A stretch of 64,000 bases of DNA from Paractinoplanes ovalisporus. Its GTDB lineage: Bacteria > Actinomycetota > Actinomycetes > Mycobacteriales > Micromonosporaceae. Each line of letters starts with the position of its first letter. Within the stretch, counting starts at the first letter, position 1. This document shows, in pieces, positions 9,460-18,582 of this stretch. The stretch lies in assembly GCF_016834655.1 (NCBI RefSeq), contig NZ_JAENHP010000016.1, positions 124,001 to 188,000 on the forward strand, given 5' to 3'. The notes beneath the pieces were generated by a model that saw only the letters and a program-made list of their open reading frames with translations, searched no databases and was not told the origin of the DNA. Position numbers and translations under genes: made by a program.

Positions 9460-9472
9460 CTAGTGGCGCTAG
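9460..9472. promoter_or_regulatory. Operator-like palindrome CTAG-N5-CTAG (site 2)
   Basis: CTAGTGGCGCTAG has the same 13-bp frame as the site at 9410-9422 but less perfect inner symmetry. It ends 10 bp before the tetR start codon, where binding would block tetR transcription or initiation. Confidence 0.5.
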
Positions 9473-9482
9473 GATTCCTGTC

Positions 9483-10055
9483 ATGTCGATTCGGGAGCGC
9501 CGGGAGCGGGAACGTCAGGAGCGGGAGCGGCTGATCGTCGACGCCGCCCGGGAACTCGCCGAGTCCGAGGGGTGGGAGGCCGTCACCACGCGGCGGCTGG
9601 CCGAGCGGATCGAATACAGCCAGCCCGTGCTCTACAGCCACTTCAAGGGCAAGGACGCCATCATGGCCGCGGTCGCCCTCGACGGCTTCGCCGAGCTGGC
9701 CGCCGAACTGCGAGCGGCCCGCGCCTCGGCCGCCGACCCCCGCGCCGCGCTGGCCGGGGCCGCCGCGGCATACGCGAGGTTCGCCGAGACCCGGCCCGTC
9801 GTCTACGAGGCCATGTTCACCAGCAAGGTCGACCTCACGTTCGCCAGCGACGAGACGCCGCCCGCGCTGCAGGAGGGCTTCGCCGAACTGCGCGAGGCCG
9901 TACGCCCGTTCGCCGGTGACGACGACCTCGGTGCCCGTACGGAGGTGTTCTGGGCCGGCCTGCACGGCCTGGTGACCCTCACCCGGGGCGGCCGTCTGCC
10001 CGCCGAGGGCCACGAGGAGCGGCTGGCCCTGCTGATCCGCCGCTTCACCGGCTGA
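9483..10055 (+). CDS. TetR/AcrR-family transcriptional regulator
   Basis: This 190-residue protein has an N-terminal TetR helix-turn-helix (about residues 12-60) in which TTRRLAERIEYSQPVLYSHF is the recognition region. The C-terminal effector domain is typical in length (WAGLHGLVTL motif). It is divergent from the DUF4267 membrane gene and probably represses it and itself. The last 116 bp of the gene (9940-10055) recur as a damaged copy at 19734-19850. Confidence 0.92.
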   Translation: MSIRERRERERQERERLIVDAARELAESEGWEAVTTRRLAERIEYSQPVLYSHFKGKDAIMAAVALDGFAELAAELRAARASAADPRAALAGAAAAYARFAETRPVVYEAMFTSKVDLTFASDETPPALQEGFAELREAVRPFAGDDDLGARTEVFWAGLHGLVTLTRGGRLPAEGHEERLALLIRRFTG

Positions 10056-10134
10056 CCGGGACGTCCCGCGCCCACAAGCGTGGTGACGACGCAGTGACGG
10101 ACCGCTCCTACGGTTCTGCCCGAGGAGGCGAACC

Positions 10135-10893
10135 ATGGAACGTCGCGACACTTACTCGACCGTGATGCCACCTGCATGGTGGACGGACCCGGAGCTGCAG
10201 GATCTCGCGGACGGTTTACGGTCGGCGCTGCGAGACGAGTACGCCGACGCCGACGACCAGGAGATGAGAACCGCCGTCACCTCGATGATGGACTCCCTCA
10301 GCCCGGCCGAGGCGTTCAACTTCGGATCGGTACTGGGCCAGCTCTCCAAGGGCGCCGGTCAGGTGCTGAACGACCCCACGTTCAAAGCAGTCGCCGGGAC
10401 CGCTCTGCCCGCGGCCGGCAAACTGGTCGGTGGCCTCTACGGCGGTCCTGTCGGCAGCGCGCTCGGCGGCCGGCTGGGTGGTCTCGCGGCGGGAGCCCTG
10501 ACCGGCGGTGGCCCCCGGCCACCGGTCGCCGCGCCCGCGGTTGCGCCGTCCTCCCCCCGGACTGCCGCGGTAGCCGCCGGGTCGGACGCGGCCAAGCAGG
10601 CCCTGATCCTCAGCAAGCAGCAGGATGTGATGCGGAGCCTGCTCGCCACCGCACTGGGCCAGCTCGGCCAGACAGCGGTCAGCGGCATTCCGAACGCCAA
10701 GCTCCTGAGCGAGATGAGCCGCCTGTTCGGCGAGGCCGCAGCGGATGCCGATGCGCTGATGTATTTCGAGCATGACGCGGATTCGGCCGAGGCCGCCGGG
10801 TACGGCGCACCTGCCGCGACGCTCTACGGCGACCTGATCGGGGCCGACGATCTGGAGCTCGCCGAGGCCGCCGAGTGGCAAGAGGCGTATTGA
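10135..10893 (+). CDS. Unrecognised 252-aa protein with glycine-zipper segment
   Basis: I do not recognise a family. The N-terminal third is acidic and helical (WWTDPELQDLADGLRSAL). A central stretch near residues 85-125 is rich in small residues (VGGLYGGPVGSALGG), like a glycine zipper that could insert in or pack against a membrane. A proline/alanine linker follows, then a helical region and an acidic tail ending EWQEAY. No signal peptide is visible. It is the first gene of a coupled cluster; its TGA overlaps the ATG of the next gene by one base. It begins 80 bp after tetR, inside the segment bounded by the tetR 3'-end repeat. Confidence 0.75.
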   Translation: MERRDTYSTVMPPAWWTDPELQDLADGLRSALRDEYADADDQEMRTAVTSMMDSLSPAEAFNFGSVLGQLSKGAGQVLNDPTFKAVAGTALPAAGKLVGGLYGGPVGSALGGRLGGLAAGALTGGGPRPPVAAPAVAPSSPRTAAVAAGSDAAKQALILSKQQDVMRSLLATALGQLGQTAVSGIPNAKLLSEMSRLFGEAAADADALMYFEHDADSAEAAGYGAPAATLYGDLIGADDLELAEAAEWQEAY

Positions 10894-11324
10894 TGAACGC
10901 AACCGAGCTCGATGACGTGCAGGCGCTTCTCGACCGGGTACGGCCCGATCCCACCGGTTTCGCTCAGCGGCTGCTGGTGCAGGTGATGGCCCGCTTCGGC
11001 GACGTGCCGGAACCGGACCCGGCCATCTTCTTCACCGAGAACGACGAACCGGACGACCGCGTCGCCGGACCGACCATCACCGTACCGGTCGAGCCGACGC
11101 CCTACCCCGACCCCGAGGTCGAGGTCGAGGTCGACACCAACATGTTGCTCGCCGCCGCACTCGGAGCCTGTCGGTGCTGGGGTCTGCAGCCCGGCTGCGC
11201 GGTCTGCGCCGGGCACGGCTGCACCGGCTGGGTGCGGCCCGACCGCGAGTTGTTCGACGAGTTGATCCAACCGGCCGTGGCGCGTATGCACGACCGCCCG
11301 AGCGAGAAGGAAGAGGACCGATGA
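10893..11324 (+). CDS. Small Cys-rich protein of the protease cluster
   Basis: This 143-residue protein is unrecognised by name. I chose the ATG at 10893, coupled to the previous stop, over an in-frame GTG at 10875. The middle is very acidic (PYPDPEVEVEVDTN). The C-terminal part carries a cysteine cluster, CRCWG then CAVCAGHGC then GWVRPDRELF, with CxC and CxxC spacing that suggests a small zinc site. It overlaps the next gene by four bases (ATGA). It has no signal peptide. The inferred role is an adaptor or assembly factor for neighbouring products; no function can be read directly. Confidence 0.72.
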   Translation: MNATELDDVQALLDRVRPDPTGFAQRLLVQVMARFGDVPEPDPAIFFTENDEPDDRVAGPTITVPVEPTPYPDPEVEVEVDTNMLLAAALGACRCWGLQPGCAVCAGHGCTGWVRPDRELFDELIQPAVARMHDRPSEKEEDR

Positions 11325-12553
11325 GCGAGGCGACTTACGACAGCCTCGAGGCCGAGGCCTATGAGGGCGAGGCTTACGAAGGCGAAGCTTTCGAGGGCGA
11401 AGCCTACGAGGGCGAGGGTGAGGCGTACGAGGCGTACGAAGAGGCCTCCCGATCGCGGGCCGATCGCGAACGTCAGCGCCGCATCATGGTGGCACGTCAG
11501 CGTCAGCTGAGGCAGCGCCGGGGACCGGTGGTCCGGCCCGTGCCGCGCCCGCGCCGGACATCAGCCGGAGCTCCGGCACCACGCCCGGCGCCGGCCACGT
11601 TGAACGCGGTTCGCGCCGTGGACCTGGACGCCAAGGTGGCTCAGGACTCCCTGCAGCGCCAGCTGCAGCAGGCCAACCAGCGGGCCAGCCGGTCGATGTA
11701 CTCGGCGTTGGCCACCGGCGCTGTCGGCCAGGCCCTCGACACCTATCAGGACAACCTCAAGGACCACCCGTTCGTGCGGGCGGCCATCCGTTGGGCGCCG
11801 CTTGCCGTTCTGCCTCCGGACAAGAGCCGCAAAGGTATCGAGGCGGTGGCCCTGCACCCGGCGTTCATCAGCGGTGCCCTGATCGGTGGCATCTTCCTGA
11901 TCGGCAAGCTCACCAACCCGGACAAGACCGTCCGTTCGATCGAGCTGACCGTGCCCACCCTGCTCGACGTCGATGAGAAGGGCACACTGCTGGCCAAAGC
12001 CCTGGACCGCGACGGCCGGACGCTCACCGACGTGACGATTGCCTGGAAGTCCTCGAATCCTTCGATCCTCGCCTTCGACGGCGATACCGCGTCGTTCACG
12101 GCTCTGGCCGCCGGCCTGGTCACGGTGACGGCAAGCAGTGGCGACGTGCAGGAGAGCGCATCGATCCGAGTGGAGTCCGCTGCCGCGATCCGGTCGATCG
12201 CCGTTTTCGCGCCAACCGCGCTGACCGTCGGCGACGGTGGCACCGTGGTGGCCACTGCGGCCGATCGCGACGGCCGTCTGGTGCCCGGCGTGAACGTCAG
12301 CTGGAGTTCGTCGGACAACAAGATCGTCACGGTGACCCCGAACGGCACGTTGCAGGCGGTCGGCCGCGGAGTCGCGGTGGTGAGCGCGGTTGCGGCCGGT
12401 GTGCAGGGAAGCGTCGCGATCAGGGTGGCGCCCGCCACCACCCAGACGCCGAACGGCCCGGGCGAACAGCCGTCCGCGTCGTCCGAACCGTACTCCCCGC
12501 CGTCGGCACCCACCCTGACGGCTACGGCAACCGGCGAACAGAACGACAGCTGA
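11321..12553 (+). CDS. Acidic-repeat protein with two BIG2-like Ig domains
   Basis: This 410-residue protein starts at the ATG overlapping the previous stop. Residues 8-45 are repeats of the type EAYEGE/EAFEGE, rich in Glu, Tyr and Gly. A basic Arg-rich segment follows (about residues 46-85), then a helical region with a hydrophobic stretch (PAFISGALIGGIFLIGKL, about 186-203). Two bacterial Ig-like (BIG2) domains follow: VPTLLDVDEKGTLLAKALDR with ITWKSSNP-like signatures, and TALTVGDGGTVVATAADR with VSWSSSD. A Pro/Ser/Thr tail ends the protein. BIG2 domains are usually surface exposed, but no Sec signal is present. The acidic tag may mark cluster proteins for assembly or export (inference). 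Confidence 0.75.
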   Translation: MSEATYDSLEAEAYEGEAYEGEAFEGEAYEGEGEAYEAYEEASRSRADRERQRRIMVARQRQLRQRRGPVVRPVPRPRRTSAGAPAPRPAPATLNAVRAVDLDAKVAQDSLQRQLQQANQRASRSMYSALATGAVGQALDTYQDNLKDHPFVRAAIRWAPLAVLPPDKSRKGIEAVALHPAFISGALIGGIFLIGKLTNPDKTVRSIELTVPTLLDVDEKGTLLAKALDRDGRTLTDVTIAWKSSNPSILAFDGDTASFTALAAGLVTVTASSGDVQESASIRVESAAAIRSIAVFAPTALTVGDGGTVVATAADRDGRLVPGVNVSWSSSDNKIVTVTPNGTLQAVGRGVAVVSAVAAGVQGSVAIRVAPATTQTPNGPGEQPSASSEPYSPPSAPTLTATATGEQNDS

Positions 12554-12564
12554 GTCGGTGCGCG

Positions 12565-15204
12565 GTGGATCCGGCGCTCTGGGAGGAGCTGCGGGCCGGC
12601 GACGACCGGATGATCGAGGCGATCATCCGGCTCGTCCGGCCCGGGATGGACGTGCCCGGCGTACGGATCGTGTCCCGGTTCGGAACTATCGCTACTTGCC
12701 GGATTCCTGCGGCCGATGTGATCACTGTGCGGGCGCGGCCCGAAGTGCTCAGCCTCAAGGCCGCGCGGGGCGTGAGCCCCGGCTGGCGAGAAACCGACGA
12801 ACCGCCGGCTGAGCCCCGGCGACTTCCCGGCGACGAGCGGCGTGGACCGTCGCTCGCGCCGACAGGGGCCGGCGTGGTGGTGGCCGCGGTCGACTTCGGG
12901 CTCGACTTCGACTGCGCGGCTTTCCGGACCGCAAGCGGCGACACCCGGCTGCTGTCGTTCTGGGACCAACGCGACCAGGCCTCCGGCGGTCCGGTCTCAT
13001 CGTACGGCTATGGGGTCGAACACGATCGCGAGGCGATCGACAGTGCGTTGCATGACCCCGATCCGTACAAGGCTCTCGGCTATCACCCGGCCGTCGCTGA
13101 CCCGCGCGGCCGAGGGGCACACGGGACCCGAGTGCTGGACATAGCGGCCGGTAACGGCCGGGCCGGTGGGCCGGCGGGCTTGGCCTCGGAGGCTGATCTG
13201 GTTTTCGTGCATCTCGCCGACCGGCGCACCGGTGGGGTGGGCAGCTTCGGCGACTCGGTGCGGCTGCTGGAAGCAGTCGATTTCGCGACCCGCACGGCCG
13301 GCGCGAAACCCTGTGTGGTGAACATCAGCGCCGGGCGCATCTGCGGGCCCAAGGACGGAACCACGCTGGTGGAGCAGGCGTTCGACCAGCTGCTCGGCGC
13401 CCGCCAGGGGACCTTCGTGGTGGACAGCGGCGGCAACTACTACCGATGGCGGGCCCACTCGTGCGGAGTCCTGCGACAGGGCGAGCGGAGGACACTCACG
13501 TTCGTGGTGGATCCGACCGACGTGACGCCCACCGAGCTGGAGATCTGGTACGACGGCCGGGACGAGTTCGCGGTTCGGATCGACCCGCCCGGTCACATCA
13601 CGGCCCGGGCGGTGCGGCTCGGTGAGCAGGCCGAGCTGCTGGCCGACGGGCAGATGGCCGGACGGCTCTACCACCGCGCGTGCGACAGCAACAACGGCGA
13701 CCATCACATCGAGGCCTATCTCAGCACACCAGGCCAAGCCGGCGAATGGACCGTCACCCTGGAGGGCCGCCGCGTCACCCACGGGCGGTTCCACGCTTTC
13801 ATCGAACGCGACGACTCCTGCCCCAGCTGCCAGGCCCGGTTCAGCGCACGGGACGCACGCCGGCGCACTACGCTCGGCTCGATCGCCACCAGCCACTTAC
13901 CCCTGGTGGTCGGCGCCTACGACGGTTTCCGGCCTGGTCGGCCCCCGGCCGGTTTCACCAGCGCGGGGCCGTGCCGGGACGGTCGTAGCAAGCCGGATCT
14001 GGTCGGCCCGGGCGTGGGCGTGCTGGCGGCCCGGTCGGCGCCGGCCGGAGCCACCGGCAGCACGGGCCTTCTGGTGCGGGGGAACGGGACCAGCTTCGCC
14101 GCGCCGCACGTGGCCGGCGCGGTGGCGCTCTGCTACCAGCTCGGCGGTGCCCGCCTCACCGCCGACGACATCCGCGCCCTGGTTCTAGGGAGCTGCGATC
14201 CGCCGCCGACAGCCGACCGCGGGCGACGGCTCGGGCGGGGCTACCTCAACGTCGACGCCTTGATCGCGGACACCGTCCGTTTCGTGACGGCACCTCGGAC
14301 CTCCGAGGAAGAGCCGCCTGCCACGCCACGCCATCGGGACGTCGTGGTGATGATTCGCGAGATCGGCAAACCCGGGGACGTAGCCGACCACTGGCGTGCT
14401 CAGGCCCGCCCGGACTGGGCACATCCGTTGTCCGCCCTCGAGCGCGGCTACGTCGAGGCGTTCACGGACCTACGGACACCAGCCTCCCTGCGCATGCGGG
14501 GGCCGGTCGACCCCGCACGCCTGACCGCCGACGAGCGCGGCGAAGCCAACCGCTGGTTCGGTGGCGACGCCCAGCGCTATGCCGCTTACGAGACTCGCCG
14601 CCGCATCGTCGCCAACTACGTCTTTGCCCATCCGGCCACCATTCAGCTCGAACTCGGCCTCTACCGGCTGGTCCGCGACGTCGATCCGATGCACTTTGCG
14701 TTCGAACGGGGCTGGCAACTCGGGCGCGGGCGGGAGATGTTCACCGCCGACGACGTGTCCGAACTTGGTGCCGCCGGTGAGTTTCTCCTCGCGCTGACCG
14801 TCGTCTGGGGTTTGGGGCGTGTGCTGTCGGCCGTGCGGCCACCGGCCGGATCCAGCCGGTCGGCCGGGGCTCTCACCGACCCGGTCTGGGACCTGCCGCC
14901 GGAGGGCGGCGTCCGGATCAACGGGCGCTGGTATACCGAGCACGCCCTGGAACGCATGGCCCCGGATACACCGCCGGTCCGGGCCCGGCTACGCACCCGG
15001 GTCGGTCAACGATTGCTGCGGCTGGGCATCGGACCCGGCCATCCTGCCTACGACCGAGTGCTCTCCCGGGCCCTCGCCGGCCTCGATCCCCGGGGTGTAC
15101 CGCCCTCCGTGGTCGAGGCCGAGATCGCCCGGGCCGGAAGCACCAATGTCCGGGTTGTCACCGCCGACCGGGGCCGCGTGGTGGTCACGGTCATCCGCCG
15201 GTAA
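12565..15204 (+). CDS. S8 (subtilisin-like) serine peptidase with toxin-like C-terminus
   Basis: This protein has 879 residues from a GTG start 11 bp after the previous stop. The subtilase triad is Asp110 (AAVDFGLDFD), His186 (GRGAHGTRV) and Ser510 (GNGTSFAAPHVAGA). A large insert between His and Ser contains a jelly-roll-like segment and a CPSC pair. After residue 570 comes a helical region. The last 100 residues (INGRWYTEHALERM, then GVPPSVVEAEI, then VVTVIRR) resemble the small DUF4258/BrnT-like RNase fold found at the end of polymorphic toxins. No signal peptide or usual prodomain is visible, which is odd for a secreted subtilase. It is part of the coupled cluster. Confidence 0.82.
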   Translation: MDPALWEELRAGDDRMIEAIIRLVRPGMDVPGVRIVSRFGTIATCRIPAADVITVRARPEVLSLKAARGVSPGWRETDEPPAEPRRLPGDERRGPSLAPTGAGVVVAAVDFGLDFDCAAFRTASGDTRLLSFWDQRDQASGGPVSSYGYGVEHDREAIDSALHDPDPYKALGYHPAVADPRGRGAHGTRVLDIAAGNGRAGGPAGLASEADLVFVHLADRRTGGVGSFGDSVRLLEAVDFATRTAGAKPCVVNISAGRICGPKDGTTLVEQAFDQLLGARQGTFVVDSGGNYYRWRAHSCGVLRQGERRTLTFVVDPTDVTPTELEIWYDGRDEFAVRIDPPGHITARAVRLGEQAELLADGQMAGRLYHRACDSNNGDHHIEAYLSTPGQAGEWTVTLEGRRVTHGRFHAFIERDDSCPSCQARFSARDARRRTTLGSIATSHLPLVVGAYDGFRPGRPPAGFTSAGPCRDGRSKPDLVGPGVGVLAARSAPAGATGSTGLLVRGNGTSFAAPHVAGAVALCYQLGGARLTADDIRALVLGSCDPPPTADRGRRLGRGYLNVDALIADTVRFVTAPRTSEEEPPATPRHRDVVVMIREIGKPGDVADHWRAQARPDWAHPLSALERGYVEAFTDLRTPASLRMRGPVDPARLTADERGEANRWFGGDAQRYAAYETRRRIVANYVFAHPATIQLELGLYRLVRDVDPMHFAFERGWQLGRGREMFTADDVSELGAAGEFLLALTVVWGLGRVLSAVRPPAGSSRSAGALTDPVWDLPPEGGVRINGRWYTEHALERMAPDTPPVRARLRTRVGQRLLRLGIGPGHPAYDRVLSRALAGLDPRGVPPSVVEAEIARAGSTNVRVVTADRGRVVVTVIRR

Positions 15205-15224
15205 CGCCGAAAGGGAGTTCCGCC

Positions 15225-18200
15225 ATGGAAGCCGAGGATGCCGTCGTCCTGCTCGCAGCCGCGCCCGCCACCGCCTACCGGGAGTACCTCTACCGGCCTG
15301 GTGGCCGACTGGCCCGTTGGATCGACGACCGGTTCGAGGTGCTGGCCAGGCCTGGCCTTCCGGTCCGGCGGCCGCCGCGGGCCGGAGACGTGTTGCTCGA
15401 AGTGCGCCTCGGCGCCGGCAGTGGCCGGTGCCGGACACTCGGCCCCGGCGAGGCCGGGCCAGGCCGGTCCAACGACGGGCTGCCGCCCGGCCAACTGCTC
15501 CTCCGGCCGCGGCGACCCACCACGGTCACCGAGCCGCAGGCCGTGGAGCCCGCCACGGTGCTGGAACATGCCTTCGGAGATGACGAGGCCGGCCCGCCCG
15601 CCCCGGCACCGGTGGACACGGCTGCGGCCGTGCCCCCGTTCGCCGCGGCCGAACGCTCGGCCCTCGCCCGCCCACTGCTCTCCGCGCGGCAATCGGCTGA
15701 GGCGGTGGCGTGGACGCGCCGCATGCACCCGGCCGTCTCGGGTGTCGGCCCCGACGACCTGAGGGCCCGCCTGCGCGAATACGTGGATGAGGCGGTCGTA
15801 GCGGCTGCCGTACGCGGCGACGCCGACGCTGTGCTGGTCGAGAGCGTGCACCAGTTCCAGATCAAGTGCTACCGCGATCCCCGTGAGCACGACGGCCGCG
15901 CGGGCGAGTCGACCCTGGACAGCCTCGGCCTGGTCATCCGGGCCGGCACCGGCTTCCGCGGTGCCGACCGGGGCAACGCCCGGGCGCTGCAGCGCCTCCG
16001 GAACCTCAAAGCGGGGGCCTTCACCGACGGTCTCACCGCGGCGAGCTGGTTCGACGCGATGGCCGACCCGTCGGTGTTCGGCCGGCGCACCGTGGGCGGC
16101 GCCGGCCTGCACCTGCTGCTGGTCCGGCGTCTGCGGGAGGCCGAGCGGTATCTGCTGTCTCTCCCGGCTTATCAGGGCAAGACCCCAGCCGCGCTCGGCG
16201 CCGCCCTCGGGATCACCGAGCCGCACGGGGGCGCTCGTCCGGGTCAGGCCACCAGCGGCAGCGTACATACGTTCGGGCTGGCCATCGATATCGGCTATCT
16301 TGCCAATCCCTGGATCAACCACGATACCTCCTGGACAGCCCTGAAGAACGCGGCGAACCTGGTCTCCGGCACCCGGCTGACCGCGCGGACCGTGACCGCC
16401 TACTTTGCCGCGCTCGGCGAGTCCGGCCGGCCTACCGGCGACATCTGGGACGAGTTGCACCGGCTCAGCGCGGAGCTGGTCACCTATCTTCGGCTGGCCG
16501 ACGATCCAGCGGCATTGCGCGCGGCGCTCAGGCCGGGACTGACCCAACCGGGAGAGACCCCGGACGCAGCCGTCGAGCGGTGGCGCTCGCAGATCCGCCG
16601 GGATCGCGAGCGTCTCGTCGCCAACGACTTCAGCCATGGGCGGCGTCCCGAGAACGGCTTCCTCAAGCTTCCCCGCGACCTCGTCGTCGCCCTGCGCGAC
16701 CGGGCGTGCCTGGCCTGGGGCGCGGTCGACTTCGGGCCGAGCGCCGACGGCAGCGGCGACATGATGCACTTCGACGCGCGGATCGGCGGGGTGGGTGAGG
16801 CGCTGGCCCGCGGTGTCAATTACGTGCCGCCCCGCGGCCACCCGTGCCTGACGGCCCGGCCCGCAACGCCCGTCGGCACCGTTGCCCCGACCGAGAAGAC
16901 GGCCGAACACGCCGGTGGGCGGCTCTGGACCTTCGTGCCCGACGGGTACGGGCTGCCGGTGGCGGTCTACTGCCCGCCGGCCGCTCTCACGGCACCGGAC
17001 GTCGAGATACTGCTGTTCGCCCATGGTCTGCTGGACGGCTGCCCACGACCCAGAAACGTGCCGGCCGGGTTCGTCACCGACCAGCCGTTCGCGCTCGGGC
17101 CGATCGTCGCGGCGTCCGGCCGGCCGATGGTCCTGGTGGTGCCGCTGCTCGACTGGCGTCGGCCCGGCGGTGAGGACGTCTTCGGACGCGGGCACGAGCT
17201 GTGGCACGCCTTGGCCGCCCCCGCCCGCTTCGATGCGCTGATCGGCGAGGTCATGGCCCAGGTCGGCCGGGTGCGCGGCTCGGCCGCGCCCGGCGCGGCA
17301 TCCCTGGTGGTAGCGGGGCACTCCCGGGCGTACGACTTTCTCGATCCGCTGGCGGCCGACCACCGCCGGCACAATGGCGCTCTGCTGAAGCTGACCGAGG
17401 TGTGGGCCTTCGACACGACCTACGGCAAGCGGGTGGAACCGTGGGTGGAATGGCTGACGGCGAACCCGTCGCTGCGCGTGCGGGTCTTCTATCGCCCAGG
17501 CTCTCCCCACCGCTCCTCGCGGACCGCGGCCGGCGGCGAGGCGTTCGCCCGCCACGCCGGGCCCAGGCTGACGGTGACCCCGGTGACGGAGGAACACTGC
17601 GACATCCCGGCCGCACGGTTACGGGAGCTCCTGCCGGCGACGCACGCTGAGCAGACCTCTGAGACGTGGGAGGCCGAGGACGCGCCCCCGTCGGCCCAGG
17701 AGCTGACCACCCGCATCGTCCGGTCCATCGGCGTCTGGGAGACCAACCGAGGCGGCCGCCAACCGATGCCCCGGGAATCTGAGCTGGACACGGTTGCCGC
17801 AGTGCCGGCCAGCATGGCCACCGTCGAGCAGGCCACGATACCGTATGCGATCACCGTCCTCCGCCGGCACAAGGCGCTCAGGGACCAGGCACAACCGCCA
17901 CTGACGCTCAAGGAGCTCAACGCCGCGGACGCCCGGGTGACTGCAGTCAAGGAACTGCTCGACGCGGTCGCCGTCGCATCGTCCGACGGCGTCACCCCGG
18001 ACGCCTTCATAGCTGCTCACGGACCGGCCGTGAACGCAACCGGCCTCAGCCACGACGACGTGCGTACGATGTTCCGGGCGGAGATTCTCCGGGAGACCCT
18101 GAGCGTCGCTCGCGCCGAGAGGAACGCGGCCGGGCGGGCGGCCCGGGCCGGCGCCGTCGCGGAGAAGAAGCCGGCCCGGGAGCAGAAGGCAGCGGCTGAC

Positions 18201-18575
18201 GCGGCCCGGCAGCGATCGGTGGTGGCCTCGGTGGCCGGCATTCCCGAGTACGACCGTCTGGGACTGGGCTCGGGGAGCCTCACGTCCTATGTCAACAGCC
18301 CGTCCAAGTGGGGTGAGAACGCGGCCGGCTGGGCACGCCGCGCGGTGCGGGCCATGCCGGGCGATGTCGCGGCCCGGATCGAGGCGGTCGCCACGTCGGA
18401 TCATGGACAGGCTCTGGCCGTCCCCACCGTCCACAACCGGGTCGCCGACGAACTGGCCAAGACCCCGCAGCCCACCACGGAGCAGGTTGTCCGGGCGGTC
18501 GCCCGTCGCAACAATCCGAACGAGGCCGGATACGAGCTGAATGTCTGGAAGACCTACCAGCGTCTCTATCCCTGA
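15225..18575 (+). CDS. 1116-aa fusion: M15-like peptidase and alpha/beta hydrolase-like domains
   Basis: The N-terminal 90 residues form an unnamed domain (YRPGGRLARWIDDRFEVL). The middle has an M15 D,D-carboxypeptidase signature: His348 and Asp355 in SVHTFGLAID, and His515 in MMHFD, the three expected zinc ligands. About residues 565-810 look like an alpha/beta hydrolase: an ILLFAHGLLDG strand and nucleophile elbow AGHSRA (Ser700). The last 260 residues are helical and unassigned. M15 enzymes cut peptidoglycan cross-links, so a cell-wall target is inferred. No signal peptide is seen. It starts 20 bp after the subtilase and ends at a strong terminator. Confidence 0.78.
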   Translation: MEAEDAVVLLAAAPATAYREYLYRPGGRLARWIDDRFEVLARPGLPVRRPPRAGDVLLEVRLGAGSGRCRTLGPGEAGPGRSNDGLPPGQLLLRPRRPTTVTEPQAVEPATVLEHAFGDDEAGPPAPAPVDTAAAVPPFAAAERSALARPLLSARQSAEAVAWTRRMHPAVSGVGPDDLRARLREYVDEAVVAAAVRGDADAVLVESVHQFQIKCYRDPREHDGRAGESTLDSLGLVIRAGTGFRGADRGNARALQRLRNLKAGAFTDGLTAASWFDAMADPSVFGRRTVGGAGLHLLLVRRLREAERYLLSLPAYQGKTPAALGAALGITEPHGGARPGQATSGSVHTFGLAIDIGYLANPWINHDTSWTALKNAANLVSGTRLTARTVTAYFAALGESGRPTGDIWDELHRLSAELVTYLRLADDPAALRAALRPGLTQPGETPDAAVERWRSQIRRDRERLVANDFSHGRRPENGFLKLPRDLVVALRDRACLAWGAVDFGPSADGSGDMMHFDARIGGVGEALARGVNYVPPRGHPCLTARPATPVGTVAPTEKTAEHAGGRLWTFVPDGYGLPVAVYCPPAALTAPDVEILLFAHGLLDGCPRPRNVPAGFVTDQPFALGPIVAASGRPMVLVVPLLDWRRPGGEDVFGRGHELWHALAAPARFDALIGEVMAQVGRVRGSAAPGAASLVVAGHSRAYDFLDPLAADHRRHNGALLKLTEVWAFDTTYGKRVEPWVEWLTANPSLRVRVFYRPGSPHRSSRTAAGGEAFARHAGPRLTVTPVTEEHCDIPAARLRELLPATHAEQTSETWEAEDAPPSAQELTTRIVRSIGVWETNRGGRQPMPRESELDTVAAVPASMATVEQATIPYAITVLRRHKALRDQAQPPLTLKELNAADARVTAVKELLDAVAVASSDGVTPDAFIAAHGPAVNATGLSHDDVRTMFRAEILRETLSVARAERNAAGRAARAGAVAEKKPAREQKAAADAARQRSVVASVAGIPEYDRLGLGSGSLTSYVNSPSKWGENAAGWARRAVRAMPGDVAARIEAVATSDHGQALAVPTVHNRVADELAKTPQPTTEQVVRAVARRNNPNEAGYELNVWKTYQRLYP

Positions 18576-18582
18576 GACGCGC

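Noticed and set aside
10135..18575. Extracellular contractile injection system (phage-tail-like).
   Set aside because: No sheath, tube, baseplate, spike or ring ATPase gene is present; only accessory-like enzymes are seen.
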